A DNA stretch of 64,000 nucleotides. Origin: Meghimatium bilineatum. Lineage: Eukaryota > Mollusca > Gastropoda > Stylommatophora > Philomycidae. Location: the NCBI GenBank assembly GCA_034231615.1, contig CM067317.1:44710652-44774651 (forward strand). Reading direction: 5' to 3'. Positions 28,879-39,519 of the stretch are shown here, one piece after another (the stretch's first letter is position 1; each line of letters opens with the position of its first letter). The notes below the pieces were generated by a model, which was not told the DNA's origin, did not search any database, and worked only from the letters and a program-made list of their open reading frames with translations. A program made the translations under genes and the position numbers.

Positions 28879-31800
28879 TTAAAAAAAGGCAGAGTATGTG
28901 TCGCAAATTGAATGTCTGTAGATTTGGTGGAAAGGCTGTGTGTTGTAAAACCTTCCATCGTGTGTTGCTGCGTTTCTGCAGTTCCATACTAGCAGTCTAA
29001 ATATAGCTAGTATGGTCAGCATTTTGCAGTGTATGTCTGTGGTTGTTTTTGGTAGTGTGTTTAACATGATTGCTTTGTATATGTCTGTTGTTTTCCCCGT
29101 GTGTGTGTCTATGATCGTTTTGAGCGTGTTTTTTGTATGTGTGATTGTATTACATGTGAAGAATATATGGTCCTCTGTTTCTAGTTGGTTTGTTCTGCAT
29201 AGTCTACAGTGTTGTGCTGGTGTTTTTGTGGGTGTCATGCTGTATATGAGTCTGTATGTGACTTCCCTGGCTCTAGGTGTAATTGTAGGTTTGTGTAGGT
29301 TGGTGAATGTGTTTGTGTAGTCTGTCATGAAGAGGTTGTATCCTCGTTTGATTCTGGTGCGTAGTGATGGGGCTTGTGATTTTACTAGGTGTTTGTATAT
29401 CATGTTTGTTGGTTTGTGAAGGAGGTTCTCGTGTCCTTGTATTGCTTGTATGCATGACTTGTAGAAAGGAGGGAGTGTACCAAAGTGGTGTGGGACAGAG
29501 TTATTCAGTGGTGTCAGTTTGGTCTGTCGGAGTCCCATGTAGAAATGTGCTAGAGTGTGTTGTTATGGATGTTTTATGATGTGGCCTATGTGGTTGATTC
29601 TAAGTGCTTGTATCTTTGTTGCTATGTCTTGGAGGGCGATGCCTCCTTGCTTCTTCGCCTGAATGAGTGTCTTGTGTTTTACCTTGTGTAGTGTGTTCCT
29701 GTATACAAATTTCCGGATGTGTTTTTTAATGTCCGTGATTGTCTGGTCTGGGGGGTCGAAGACTGTTGCTGTGTAAATGAGTTTTGGAATGATGCATGTG
29801 TTGACAATTGTGCTCCTACCGAATATTGTTGATGTTTTGAATTTGAATTTTTGTAGTGTGTTCCTTATCTTTAAAGTTAAATTTAGCCATGTTTGTTTGT
29901 GTGTTGTGTTTGGACTGGGTGAAAAGGTTATGCCATATAGTTTCATGTTGTTTGTGTGTGTTAAGTTTAGGGGGAAATCAGTTTTGTGTTTCCATTTGCC
30001 TATTCCCATTATAATTGATTTGTGTATGTTGATTTTTGCCCCGCTATTTTTCCCGTATTCTGTGAAGGTGTGTAGGATGTTCTCTATCGACTTTCCATTT
30101 GGGGGAAAGAAAACCGTGTCGTCTGCGTAGGCAAGCAACTTTTGCTCTCCTTTCCCCTGCAGGAAAGTCCCTTTAATTGAGTCATCTTTCCTTATTTTCT
30201 CTAGAAGTGGTTCGAGAGTGAGGACATAGAGTAGGGGTGACAGAGAACATCCTTGTCTAACTGATCTTGTAATGTTGAAAGTGTTTGTTAGCGTGTGGTT
30301 TATGAGTACTTGGCTTTCAGGCAGTGCGTACAATATTTGAACCCACTGTCTGAAATTGTTGCCTATGTTGCAGTGTTGTAGTGTTTTGTGTAGGAATTTG
30401 TGTGAAATCCTGTCAAAAGCTTTTTCCTGATCTAAAGACAGGATCGAGGATTGACAGTCTTTCTGGTGTGTGTAGGTGATTATGTCTCTGATGAAGTGCG
30501 TGTGTTGGTGTATGTTTCTGCCTTGTATGCTGCATTGTTGGTCTTCGTGTATTAGTGTTGCCATGAAAGGTTTTAGTTTGTTAGTCAGTGTTTTTGTCAG
30601 TATTTTGTAGTCAACATTCAATAATGATATCGGTCGGTAGTTTTTCAGTTGCGTCTTGTCTGAAGTGTCTTTGGGGAGTAGGGTGATGTAGGAGAGGTTT
30701 TGGCTGGGCGGTAAGGTCTTTTCCTTGAAGGAGGTTGTATAGACCTGGAGTAGGAAAGGTCCCAGTAGGGGGAAAAAGTGTTGGTAGAATTCCGCAGTGA
30801 GTCCGTCTGGTCCAGGTGTTTTGTCTTTTTGCATTGCGTTAACTGCTTTTGTAATGTCATTCAGTGTGAGGTCTTCGTCCAGTAAGTTTTTTTCTGTGTC
30901 TGAGAGTTTTTTTGTGTATTCCATGAAGGTGTCTTGTGTGTGTGGTTGTGTGATTTCTTCTGTGTATAAGGTTTTATAGTAGTCTTCAAAGACTTGGACT
31001 ATGTCTTCTGTTTCTGTGTGTGTGGTCCCTTGTGTGTCTGTAATACTCCTTATCTGTCTGCAGTGTTGTATGTTCTGCTCTATGTTTAAGTATTGTTTGT
31101 TTGGTATTTCTTGTTGTATTGTATTGAGCTTGGTTCTTATCCAGGCTCCTTGGTACCTGTGTTGTCTGTGTTGTTCAAGTTCCATTTGTAATCTGTGGAT
31201 GTTGGCTGTGTTGTTTCCTATCTGTCTTGCTAGTGTGATGGCATTTTCCAGTATGTGTTCATGTTTTTTCCTGTTTTTGTTTATTTGGATTGCAATCTGC
31301 TGTGTCTTGTATCGTATGGTGCTTTTAAGTAGGTCCCAATGTGACTGAGTGTTTGCTGTGGGTATGTTTTCTGTGTATGTGAGAATGAGGTTGGTTATGT
31401 GCTCTGTGTATGCTTTGTTTTGAAGGAGTGTGCTGTTGAATTTCCAATGTGGGGAGCGTTTAGGAGTTTGGATGGTGTGTGTAGTGTGTATTTCTGCGAT
31501 GACTGCTTTGTGGTCTGTGTAGCGTAGGGTGTCTGGTAGGTGCTTGGTGTGACTAATGTTGTGTGTTTGTGGGACGTATATTCTGTCCAGTCGTGCTTTG
31601 GATGTGAATTGTTTGTGTGTGGTCTCAGTTCCTTGTCGGTGCAGAGATCTGTAGGCGTCTACTAAGTTGTGTGTCTCTAATATGTCTTGTATGGCTTCCA
31701 AGGTTTTTTTCTTGGGGAGTAGCCTGTGGTGTGTTCCTGTCGAGTCTTTGTCAGTCAGTGTACAGTTAAAATCTCCGGCTAGTATTATATTTTGTCCTAT

Positions 31801-32202
31801 GTAAAAGTTTGTCAGTAGGCTGTCTAGATTCTTGTAGAATAAAGGTTGTTGTCTGTAGTCAGGTGGGGCGTGTATATTTATAATTGCGTATGTCTGTGTG
31901 TTGTCGCTAACTTGTAGTATCGCTATTCTGCCGTCGCTGTCTCTGTTTTCTTTTTGTATCGTCCATCTGTCTGATGTTTGTAAAATGGCTACTCCTGAGC
32001 CGCTTTGTTGGGTGCTGAGGCTGAAACATGTGTGTCTGAGTCCTAGTTTTGTCGTGAGTTGTGCTGCATGTTCTTTTGTATGTATGTTTGTTTCTTGTAT
32101 GAGTATGAAATCTGGTTTGTGTGTATGTATGAGTTTTGGGACCTCACTTAGTTTAGTACGGAGGCCCCTAATGTTCAGTGTAATAATTATGATTTCTGCC
32201 AT
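28879..32202 (-). pseudogene. LINE ORF2, L1/Tx1-like endonuclease-reverse transcriptase (one stop)
   Basis: A 1,107-residue frame interrupted by a single in-frame TAA at 29563-29565. Residues 1-230 are an apurinic-type endonuclease: LNIRGLRTK, ILIQETN, GDFNCTL, SKARLDRIYV and YTDHKAVIAE. The reverse transcriptase follows: LKNYRPISLLNVDYKILTK, QGRNIHQHTHFIRD, LSLDQEKAFDRISHKFL, VRQGCSLSPLLYVL and the catalytic LAYADDTVFF. The C-terminus has a CRLCRTNQLETEDHIFFTC zinc-knuckle-like motif. No RNase H. The RT motif style fits the L1/Tx1 group. Codons are strongly AC-rich, unlike the DNMT1 exons. ORF1 lies just upstream. Confidence 0.92.
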
Positions 32203-32307
32203 TTTTGTACACAGGTTTTGTTTTAAACGAAAAATTTACATTGTTATAGAGATAATTAAAAATGAAACATATTAAAATAGAAATACTTGCATATGTGTAA
32301 CGTCGTT

Positions 32308-33332
32308 TTAAAGTGGTGACATCTGTGAGCTTGTCTGGTGGTCCTTGTCTGTGGTGCGTGTCAGTGGTATTATGATCGGCCTTGTCAGATGTGGGAATTT
32401 TTCTGTTGTTGCCTCCGTTGCTGTTGGGTTGTTGTTTGTTTGTGTGTTGTTCCGTGTTCTGTCTGGTGTGTCTTGTGTTGTTTCCTCTGGTCTGCTTTCT
32501 GGGCTGGCCGGAGCTGAGAGTCGGCGGCGTCTCTTGTGTGAGACTGTCTGGAACTTTTCCACGTCTTTTACGATTTGTTTTTCCTCCTGTCTTGTGTTGG
32601 AGGTGGGGGCTGCGAAAGAAGCTTTTGCCGCTGCAACGTCGGAGATCTTTTTGGGGATCTCCTCTGTCCTTTCTGCTGCTGGTCTGGTTGCCATCATTTT
32701 CCTGGCAGGCTCTTTGTTCAGGCACCTATTTGCCCAGTGGGTGTCTGCTCCGCAATGAGGGCAGATTGTCCTCCTCCCCGGGATGGTGACCAGGATCTTG
32801 TAAGAGCGATCCTTCGCCCCTTGTAGGTTGATTTGTAGGTAGTGTGGGATGTCTGATGTAGGTGGCACATGACACCCCACTTTTCTGGTGACTGCGGGAA
32901 CCTGTATAGTTCCGCCTCTGGGTCGCCGAAAGCATCCACTGCCAACTTTTTAACGGCATCTAGCCGGAAGTTCACTGGCACCCAGTGGAGTGTGATATTT
33001 TCACGCTCTTTGTCAGCGTGTTCTATTGTGAACGTTAAATCCGGATTTTTTATGTTTATTGTTTTGCCATGTAGACGCTCATAATGGCGTTCATGATAAT
33101 CTTTAGTTAGACTAAGAAAGTACTTGGTTGGGTTCTCATACCTGTAGAGCATCTTTATGCTCTGTACAGGTATGCCTCCCAGTCCCGTGAGGGCGCTGGT
33201 CACAAACCCTACAGAGGCCTTGGCCGCCGCCTGGGCTCCGGAGATCTGAATTATCAGAGTTCTAGCCGGGTGGTCCTTGCCTCCCTCTAAGACATCTTCG
33301 TTGTAGGTGAAACATTTTGTTACGTTATCCAT
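32308..33332 (-). pseudogene. LINE ORF1, gag-like with CCHC knuckle (one frameshift)
   Basis: Starts MDNVTKCFTYNEDV, 106 bases upstream of ORF2 once the stop is allowed for. The first part (to about 32875) has an RRM-like IPVQSIKMLYRYENPTKYFL region. A one-base shift near 32870-32880 moves the rest to another frame: ICPHCGADTHWANRC, a Cys-x2-Cys-x4-His-x4-Cys zinc knuckle, then a basic and Thr/Asn-rich tail. Likely an RNA-binding partner of ORF2 in the retrotransposition particle. With only two lesions in the pair this is a young insertion. Confidence 0.85.
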
Positions 33333-33429
33333 ATTGAAAACTTTGAAATAGAACAATCCGTGAGAAGTTACGAAAAATTATTATTGCTCGCGTGTGAGAA
33401 GTTACGAAAAAACTTGTTCAGAAGACAAA

Positions 33430-33580
33430 TCATCATCAGGTGCCTTGCTGCATCAAAGTCGTTGTTGTTTCCTTGTCGTGCCAGGTTGTCAAACTTCTAA
33501 TATTTTCTCTGGATGTGGCTCTGTTGCCTTAAATTTTGTCTGTTGTGACTATGTTCTCTAAACAATACAAATACAAAAAG
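33430..33580 (-). pseudogene. LINE C-terminal fragment
   Basis: Degenerate version of the segment at 46625-46840: it shares TCATCATCAGGTGCC, GTTGTTGTTTCCTTGTCGTG and CTGTTGTGACTATGTTCTC (plus strand). It marks the upstream limit of the L1/Tx1-like element, whose 5' end must lie between 33333 and 33430; GTGAGAAGTTACGAAAAA occurs twice there (33360 and 33392). Confidence 0.65.
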
Positions 33581-33679
33581 CACAGAAAAAATCTATTTGT
33601 TCGTGACACTCGACAATATAAGTTTTTTTTTCCTTTTCGTTGTATACCCCTTTGTGCATTGCAGCGTCAGAGGTAGAAT

Positions 33680-33885
33680 AGTTCTCTGGAGGTGGCTTTT
33701 TGTGCGCTTCATATGTTTATTTTCGTTGACTCATTTATTTCTGTAATTCATCGTTTGCATGGTCAGCGCCTGGATTTGTAACCATCGGTCTTCACTCCTG
33801 TATAGTAATTCTTTTCAAGGAAGACTGTCTGATGGTAGTCTGGAAGCATGTAAAAACCACTTAATCTGTTGTCATTTTATGTAAT
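33680..33885 (-). repeat. Unclassified dispersed repeat, copy 1
   Basis: The reverse complement matches 49405-49665 over several blocks: CATGCTTCCAGACTACCATCAG, AATTACTATAC, AATAAATGAGTCAAC and the CAAAAAGCCACCTCCAGA region. No coding motif was recognised. It adjoins the hAT remnant and might be its non-coding end, or an independent family. Confidence 0.6.
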
Positions 33886-33889
33886 AATT

Positions 33890-35440
33890 TCAGGTTGTGA
33901 AATGATCAGACTAGTTAATTTATTTATTGACTTAGCTGAACTATAGGATATATCATCCGTCGGAATCTTCTCCGCTTTGATTAGATGTCTTCATTCTATT
34001 GGATTGACAGAGGAGTGCTTGAATGAATGTTTAATTTCTGTTTCTTGTGATGGTACAGCGGTAATGTTGGGCTCTCGTAGAAAAAAAATGTTATTAAAAG
34101 ATACATGTCCATCATTAATTGTTTGACACTGTGCTAAGCATAATCTGGAATTATCTGTCCACGATGCTGGTAAGAATGTTTATGGAATTAATAGATTCAA
34201 ATAATTTATTGACAAGTGATACGTTTTTATCACGCATCGCCCAAAGAATAATTGCGAACTCCATGTATGTGCCAGTTCACTGGAAGCGAAGTTGTTGAAA
34301 ATTCAACGAATATTAAGCATTCGTTGGGTAGAATCCAGCTTTCGCTCAGTATCTGCAGTTTAGTAGGATTATAAAGACTTAGTTTCTTCTTCTTCTTCGT
34401 TCATTCTCAAACTCCCACTGAATATCTCTTGTATCAGGACCATGGCTCTATTAGATTTCCAGAAGGATGTATTCCAGAGAATGGAAATGCGTTGTGTCGC
34501 CGTTTTATTTGCGCCAATGGCCCGACACATCCGTCTTCGGCGGGAAAGACTTAGTTTGTCATTTTAGAAATGCTAAAGATGATAATTCCAGAGATAAAAA
34601 AAAGAAGATAGATGCACATATGAGGGATTGATGAAAAAGATTACTATTGTTTAGTTTATTTTAGACTTAGGAGTGATGTGCGATACACTTCAAAAGCTCT
34701 CTGAACAGAGCCTGACATCGCAAAAACGAAACATAACTTTTAATTGTGCCAATAAAGCAATTAAACGCACAATACAGTTGTTTGTAGATATGAGATCATA
34801 TCCCGGACAGTACTATAAGGAAACCGCCCAAGCTGCAAAGTCTCTAGTCCAAGAAATTCTTATTTACAAAAGAGATAGAAAAGATAACCAACTAATATGC
34901 CCTGTTTCCTTTTATGATAACTTGGAGACTTCACTAAAACAACGACAGCTCGAATATAAAGAAGCTGATTTACTCAAGTGAGCCCTTTGTGCTTGACGAA
35001 AAACAGTGGTCTGAAGAAACACACAATTTTGTAATATATGACGAAGAAGCAATTATACATTTGTCAATGCGGTTTCGTTTGAACGACATAAATATAATAC
35101 ATAGAATCTTGGAATAAAAGGAGGAAAAATACTTTCAAACCTTCAATTCACAATCTTGACATCACTCCGATCTTCTCAAGTAAACTTGCAAGAGGTTTCT
35201 CACAGCTGAACATGATTGCAACACCTTTAAAATCGTCATTACTGATTAAGATTATATCAGCAGTTATGTTTATCAAGATAGTTGACTCCACTCTCTGTCA
35301 ATTTGATCCTACAAAATGTGTTGAATACTGGCTGCTTTTTGGGCACCACGCAGCAACAGATTACAAAAGCAAGGAAAGAAATAGAAATATTGAACTTTCT
35401 AAAGGCATGGATAAATTATGGCCATTATGATAAATTTGGC
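33890..35440 (+). pseudogene. hAT transposase remnant (interrupted by retroposon A)
   Basis: Broken frames read GLTEECLNECLISVSCDGTA, WHCANH-like HCAKHNLELSVHDAGKN, LLKIQRILSIRWVESSFRSV, then after the A insertion CDTLQKLSEQSLTSQKRNIT, FVDMRSYPGQYYKETAQAA and a C-terminal dimerisation region NMIATPLKSSLLIKIISAVM...FDPTKCVEYWL. This order matches hAT transposases of the KIAA1586/ZNF862-like type. Many stops; inactive. Confidence 0.8.
34386..34544 (-). mobile_element. Retroposon A nested in hAT, with TSD
   Basis: A 159-bp complete A element between perfect 13-bp repeats AAAGACTTAGTTT at 34373-34385 and 34545-34557. Removing one repeat and the element restores continuity of the hAT reading frame region, so A is younger than the hAT copy. 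Confidence 0.95.
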
Positions 35441-35957
35441 TACAGTAAGCCTTATATTAATGTATTTTTGTATGTATGTCTGTATGGGTGGAGGTTGTGA
35501 GGCCCATATATATATGGAAAGGTTTGAGTGGTTCTTTTTGTTGCTCGTTCACATACTCAACACTAACCTCAAACCTATTAGTAGTCTCTTATGACATGCA
35601 TGGCAGATCAAAGTGTTAATATTCTTCGCTCCTCCTTCTGACACTGTCAAAACACGAAATGATTGAACCCTTCCTCTTTAGATAACGCATCCTCATAATT
35701 AACGTTACGGAGAATACACAACAAACCACACCGCCGTCCGTTTTATATTATGACAGTAGAACTATAAGAAAATATATGATTACTCAAAATATTTCATACA
35801 TAAGCTTGTTTTTTTTTCAAAGTTCCCAATATGCAAATTATTACGGCCAAATGGAGGGGGTAGGGGAATGGGTGGTGGCCATTCATGTTAAAGTATTGAC
35901 CATATACTTCTGTAAACGCCGTATACCCTTCTTTTTTCCTAGAAAAAAACCACTTAA
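35441..35957 (-). mobile_element. Retroposon B fragment in otherwise plain sequence
   Basis: 35560-35660 holds only the 5' half of a minus-sense B: CCTATTAGTAGTCTCTTATGACATGCATGGC, then GTTAATATTCTTCGCTCCTCC and CAAAACACGAAA. The rest of the stretch shows nothing I recognise. Confidence 0.6.
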
Positions 35958-36243
35958 TGTATGTATGTATGTATGTATGTATGTATGTATGTATGTATGT
36001 ATGTATGTATGTATGTATGTATGTATGTATGTATGTATGTATGTATGTATGTATGTATGTATGTATGTATGTATGTATGTATGTATGTATGTATGTGTGT
36101 ATGTGTGTATGTGTGTGTATGTGTGTGTGTGCGTGTGCGTGTGCGTGTGTGTGTGTGAGTGTGTGTATGTATGTATGTATGTATGTATGTATGTATGTAT
36201 GTATGTATGTATGTATGTATGTATGTATGTATGTATGTATGTA
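35958..36243. repeat. (ATGT)n microsatellite with GTGT interruption
   Basis: About 286 bases of ATGT repeats with a GTGTGTGCGTGTGC core at 36097-36165. Open frames in all phases are artefacts. It is followed 30 bases on by a LINE 3' end. Confidence 0.98.
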
Positions 36244-36269
36244 TATGGCGCTCTACAGTCAAAAAAAGC

Positions 36270-36480
36270 GCACAATCTTGTGAAAAGAGGAGAAATGTTG
36301 CAGCCTAACAGCCGAGAGTAACTAGAAAGTCACGGATAGATCAAAATCCGTCTACAGTGGTAAATCCATGTTCGTACTGTGCACGGATATTTACAGCTCG
36401 AATAGGGCTCATTCGCCATCTACGAACTATTAGACATGGTCATAATTCTAATTGAATTTTCAAATGTGAATGTAAAAATT
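36270..36480 (+). pseudogene. LINE 3' end with C2H2-like tail
   Basis: Matches the 3' end of 24735-25865 (AGGAGAAATG, CAGCCTAACAGCCGAGAGTA, CTAGAAAGTCACGGA). The frame NPCSYCARIFTARIGLIRHL then RTIRHGHNSN and a stop has a zinc-finger-like Cys-x2-Cys...His pattern at the LINE C-terminus. A second microsatellite starts just after it. Confidence 0.8.
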
Positions 36481-36504
36481 GTCATCATACACACACGCGC
36501 ACGC

Positions 36505-36650
<146 letters not shown>

Positions 36651-36835
36651 TCAAGGAATACTTTTGATCACAATATGTTTATGTAATAAACCTCTGTTTT
36701 GTCATCCTCATGTTTCGTTATTACCTAATTCTTGTTTGTACTTCAAACTATGTTATTATTATAATTAATTTTATTTAAAGTAACCTTATGGTGAGGCGCA
36801 CTTCTTTCAAACGCGTACATGGTCCAATTTCTCTC

Positions 36836-37100
36836 CTCTTCTTCTGTGTTCGTTCTCAGGCTCCTGAATATTAGTATTATGTAGTTAGAGAACGAAGTGC
36901 ATTGTGTCATAGCTTATATCTTAGCTGCGATATCTGCGCTTTTCGGTCTGACACATCCTACTACTTTGACCTTTTTGGGGATGAAACAACCAACGCAAGC
37001 CCAAGACCTGCTTACTACCCTCTTACAACATAATTGGCGGGTAATAATGTTGCAATTCTTTACCCCCCCCCCCTTCTGTCCTCTGGCAACACACGGGCAC
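36836..37100 (-). mobile_element. Retroposon B copy
   Basis: CTTCTTCTGTGTTCGTTCTC, GTGTCATAGCTTATATCTTAGC, GTCTGACACATCC, CCTGCTTACTACCCTCTTACAAC and CTGGCAACACACGGGC in B order. A short shared CCAATTT flanks it. A 10-base C run sits at 37062-37071. Confidence 0.85.
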
Positions 37101-37969
37101 CAATTTGGTTATATAATAGTTTTTTTAACCATAAAATAATAATAGAGCCACCCTTGGGTAATCCAGCCACCATGAATTCGAGATTATGTATTTCAGGGAG
37201 TGCTGCAAAACCATAACCACCGAGTTATATATTCAATAGGTTTTTGTCATCACAATGTTAATATTGGAATCAATGTGACTGGATAATCTGAAACAATACC
37301 TTTTTGTGTGGCTGAAAGGCGCATACCTCGCCATAAGATACTTTCTTTATTTTAAAAAAAGAAAAACTGAAGAATGGTGATTATTTCAGTAAACTGTGAA
37401 TATACTATATATTCAGAAATATATTTATAACTTTCGTATTGTAGGAATGTCAAAGAAACTAACAATATATATGATGTCCCTATAATCTACAGTTTACTCA
37501 ATCTGTGTACTTTGAATCGTAGGTGCTTAACATGACTAGCATACCACCTAAGGACAAAAATGATGCCAAAGACCTCACACTCTAACATCCACGCTTCCTT
37601 TTCTCACTTACTGTCTTTGGAATAAATGAAAGTGATAATTTGTCAGTGCATCACGTTACAGAAAACCAAAACTTATCATCCATTACTCAATAACTTACAG
37701 CGACCATGACTAACTCTTATACATAATAATACTAGACAACACACTGTTAAAATTATATTCATTACAACTCTCCCACATGTGTTACAATGATATTCCTTAC
37801 AACTCTCCTACCTGTGTTAAAATGAATAAATGGTAGAAGTTTCTCTGGCAAAGAACGCCGCAATAAAAGCGAGCACAGGGTTCAAAAGAAACAATAGATT
37901 AATGTTTTTGAGATTGTTAAATAGTCCAATGTCAGATGAATACATTCTAAATCCATAAATGTGATCCAT
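37101..37969. other. No gene recognised; small B fragment
   Basis: GTGTGGCTGAAAGGCGCATACC at about 37300 is a remnant of the B core. CTACCTGTGTTAAAATGA-type segments near 37740-37830 (ACAACTCTCC twice) are a short duplication. Otherwise featureless AT-rich sequence. Confidence 0.5.
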
Positions 37970-37980
37970 AAATGTCTAGT

Positions 37981-39227
37981 TTGTTTGTTTGTTTGTTTTG
38001 CGTTCGTCCATTGTAACCAGCATGAATATCCGTGCGATTTCCGCTGGGAGCGTGATTACGTTGTGCCACAGTTATGCGCCGTGTAGGCCTAGCATATCCG
38101 ATTTTGGCATGCCTTGACAATTCGGGTGGGCTACCCTAGCCTGTGACAGCCTCCATATCTGTCTCCAGGCACGCGTGTATGTGGTGACTCTTCGCCAAGA
38201 CGATTTTTGCTCTCGTCTGACTCGTACGAGGTGTTCCACTGTCTATGAACTTGCCTCGTGTAATTGGACGTATTGTGCCTGTGCCCATCGGGTACTGAAC
38301 CGTTTCTCATCTGTGAGCCTGGCTCCTTAAGGGGAAGAACTCAACAGAAGAGTTGGACCCTGGCTCTTTCGCCTTCTTAGCCGAGGTGTCATTCATCGAC
38401 ATCGTGTACCCCTTGTCCAAGTTCGAGTCTCACACCACGCGTTTGAGAGCAAGGCGTTCTCGAGCTGAGCGTCCTTATCCCAATATCGCCTGAGCCCATC
38501 AGGTACTGAACCCTTTCTCTCTGCCAGTGTAGTTTTGTGTAGGAAAACCTGACAGTAGAGTTTGGCCAGGGCTAAATCGTTGCCTCTTTTGTGCCTGAGC
38601 CCATCAGGTACGGAACCTTTTCTTTCTGCAAGTGTACTTCCGGTATAGGAAAACTTGACAGTAGAGTTGGGCCAGGACATCCATCGGTGTCCCTTTCTTG
38701 CCTAAGCCCATCGGGTACGGAACCCTTTCTCTTCGCGATCATATTTCTGGTTTAGGAAGGCTTGACATTAGAGTTGGGTTATGTCTTCTTGCTTTTCCGA
38801 ACGCCAATGAATGGGTCTGGGTCTCCGCCTGTAAGGAGCACAGGTAACTAGAAGCTCGCCTCGAGCTGACGGAGCTTGTAGTTCTCCTTTCCTAGAAACG
38901 TTTCACTTTCTATTTGCAGTTCACACAGTTCTTTTCACTTTCTATTTGCAGTTCGGACTGGACTGACTAGCATCACTGTATGTCGACAGTGTCGCTATAT
39001 GTGGTGATGCTGGTGGTGTCGGAGATATTGTCTGTCTCTTATGCAGTCAAATCTCTTTCCATCTGCTGCCTCCACATTCTCGGACACGATCCCCAAATGA
39101 TTTGGCCAGAATCAGCTCGAGCTGCTGTATTTCTGTTTCCAGGGTGCACCGCGAGGAGGTACATTTGGGGTCTTTGTTATCTGCTAACCCTGGGTCCGCC
39201 TAGTGCAATGCGTTCCCTTTGCACCCC
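37981..39227 (-). mobile_element. Retroposon C, copy 2, complete with TSD
   Basis: A 1,247-bp element between perfect 11-bp repeats AAATGTCTAGT at 37970-37980 and 39228-39238. The sense strand (minus) starts GGGTGCAAAGGGAACGCATT and ends in ACGCAAAACAAACAAACAA. Its middle has three ~95-bp tandem units with GAGCCCATCAGGTACTGAACC and GGAAAACCTGACAGTAGAGT. No coding motif found in any frame. It is longer than copy 1 mainly through these repeats. Confidence 0.93.
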
Positions 39228-39319
39228 AAATGTCTAGTGATTCCAAGGTGGAGAAAGTGAACAATGTATAACCCAAGTATGTAATTATTGAGCACTCTGA
39301 ACATTCTGCAGTTATGTTG

Positions 39320-39510
39320 AATGGTGTACAGGATTTTTGATGTATTTAAGATCAAAACTTGCAAAATGAAATGTCTGAAGAAGGTCATTGGAATCACCAG
39401 ACTCAACAAAATGCGCAATGAGAACATCAGAAAGATAATAGATATAACACCATGCATAGAATATATATAGAAACAACAGATAAAATAGTTTGGACAATGG
39501 AGGGAGGGGG
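39320..39510 (+). pseudogene. LINE C-terminal fragment
   Basis: Reads IFDVFKIKTCKMKCLKKVIG then ITRLNKMRNENIRKIIDITP, matching the post-RT region of LINEs (k..KCLRkIigvtr.drvrNEdIR). It is followed within 15 bases by a LINE fragment on the other strand. Confidence 0.72.
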
Positions 39511-39519
39511 TTTAAATTT

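Noticed and set aside
29777..32789. Several plus-strand frames of 60-137 codons
   Set aside because: They lie antisense to the LINE ORF1/ORF2 and have no motifs; shadows of AC-rich coding.
35776..36321. Long open frames in several phases (up to 181 codons)
   Set aside because: They are translations of the (ATGT)n microsatellite; no other coding sign.
38393..38680. A 95-codon minus-strand frame with repeated GSVPDGLR phrases
   Set aside because: It is the translation of the three internal ~95-bp repeats of retroposon C and is absent from copy 1 in that form.
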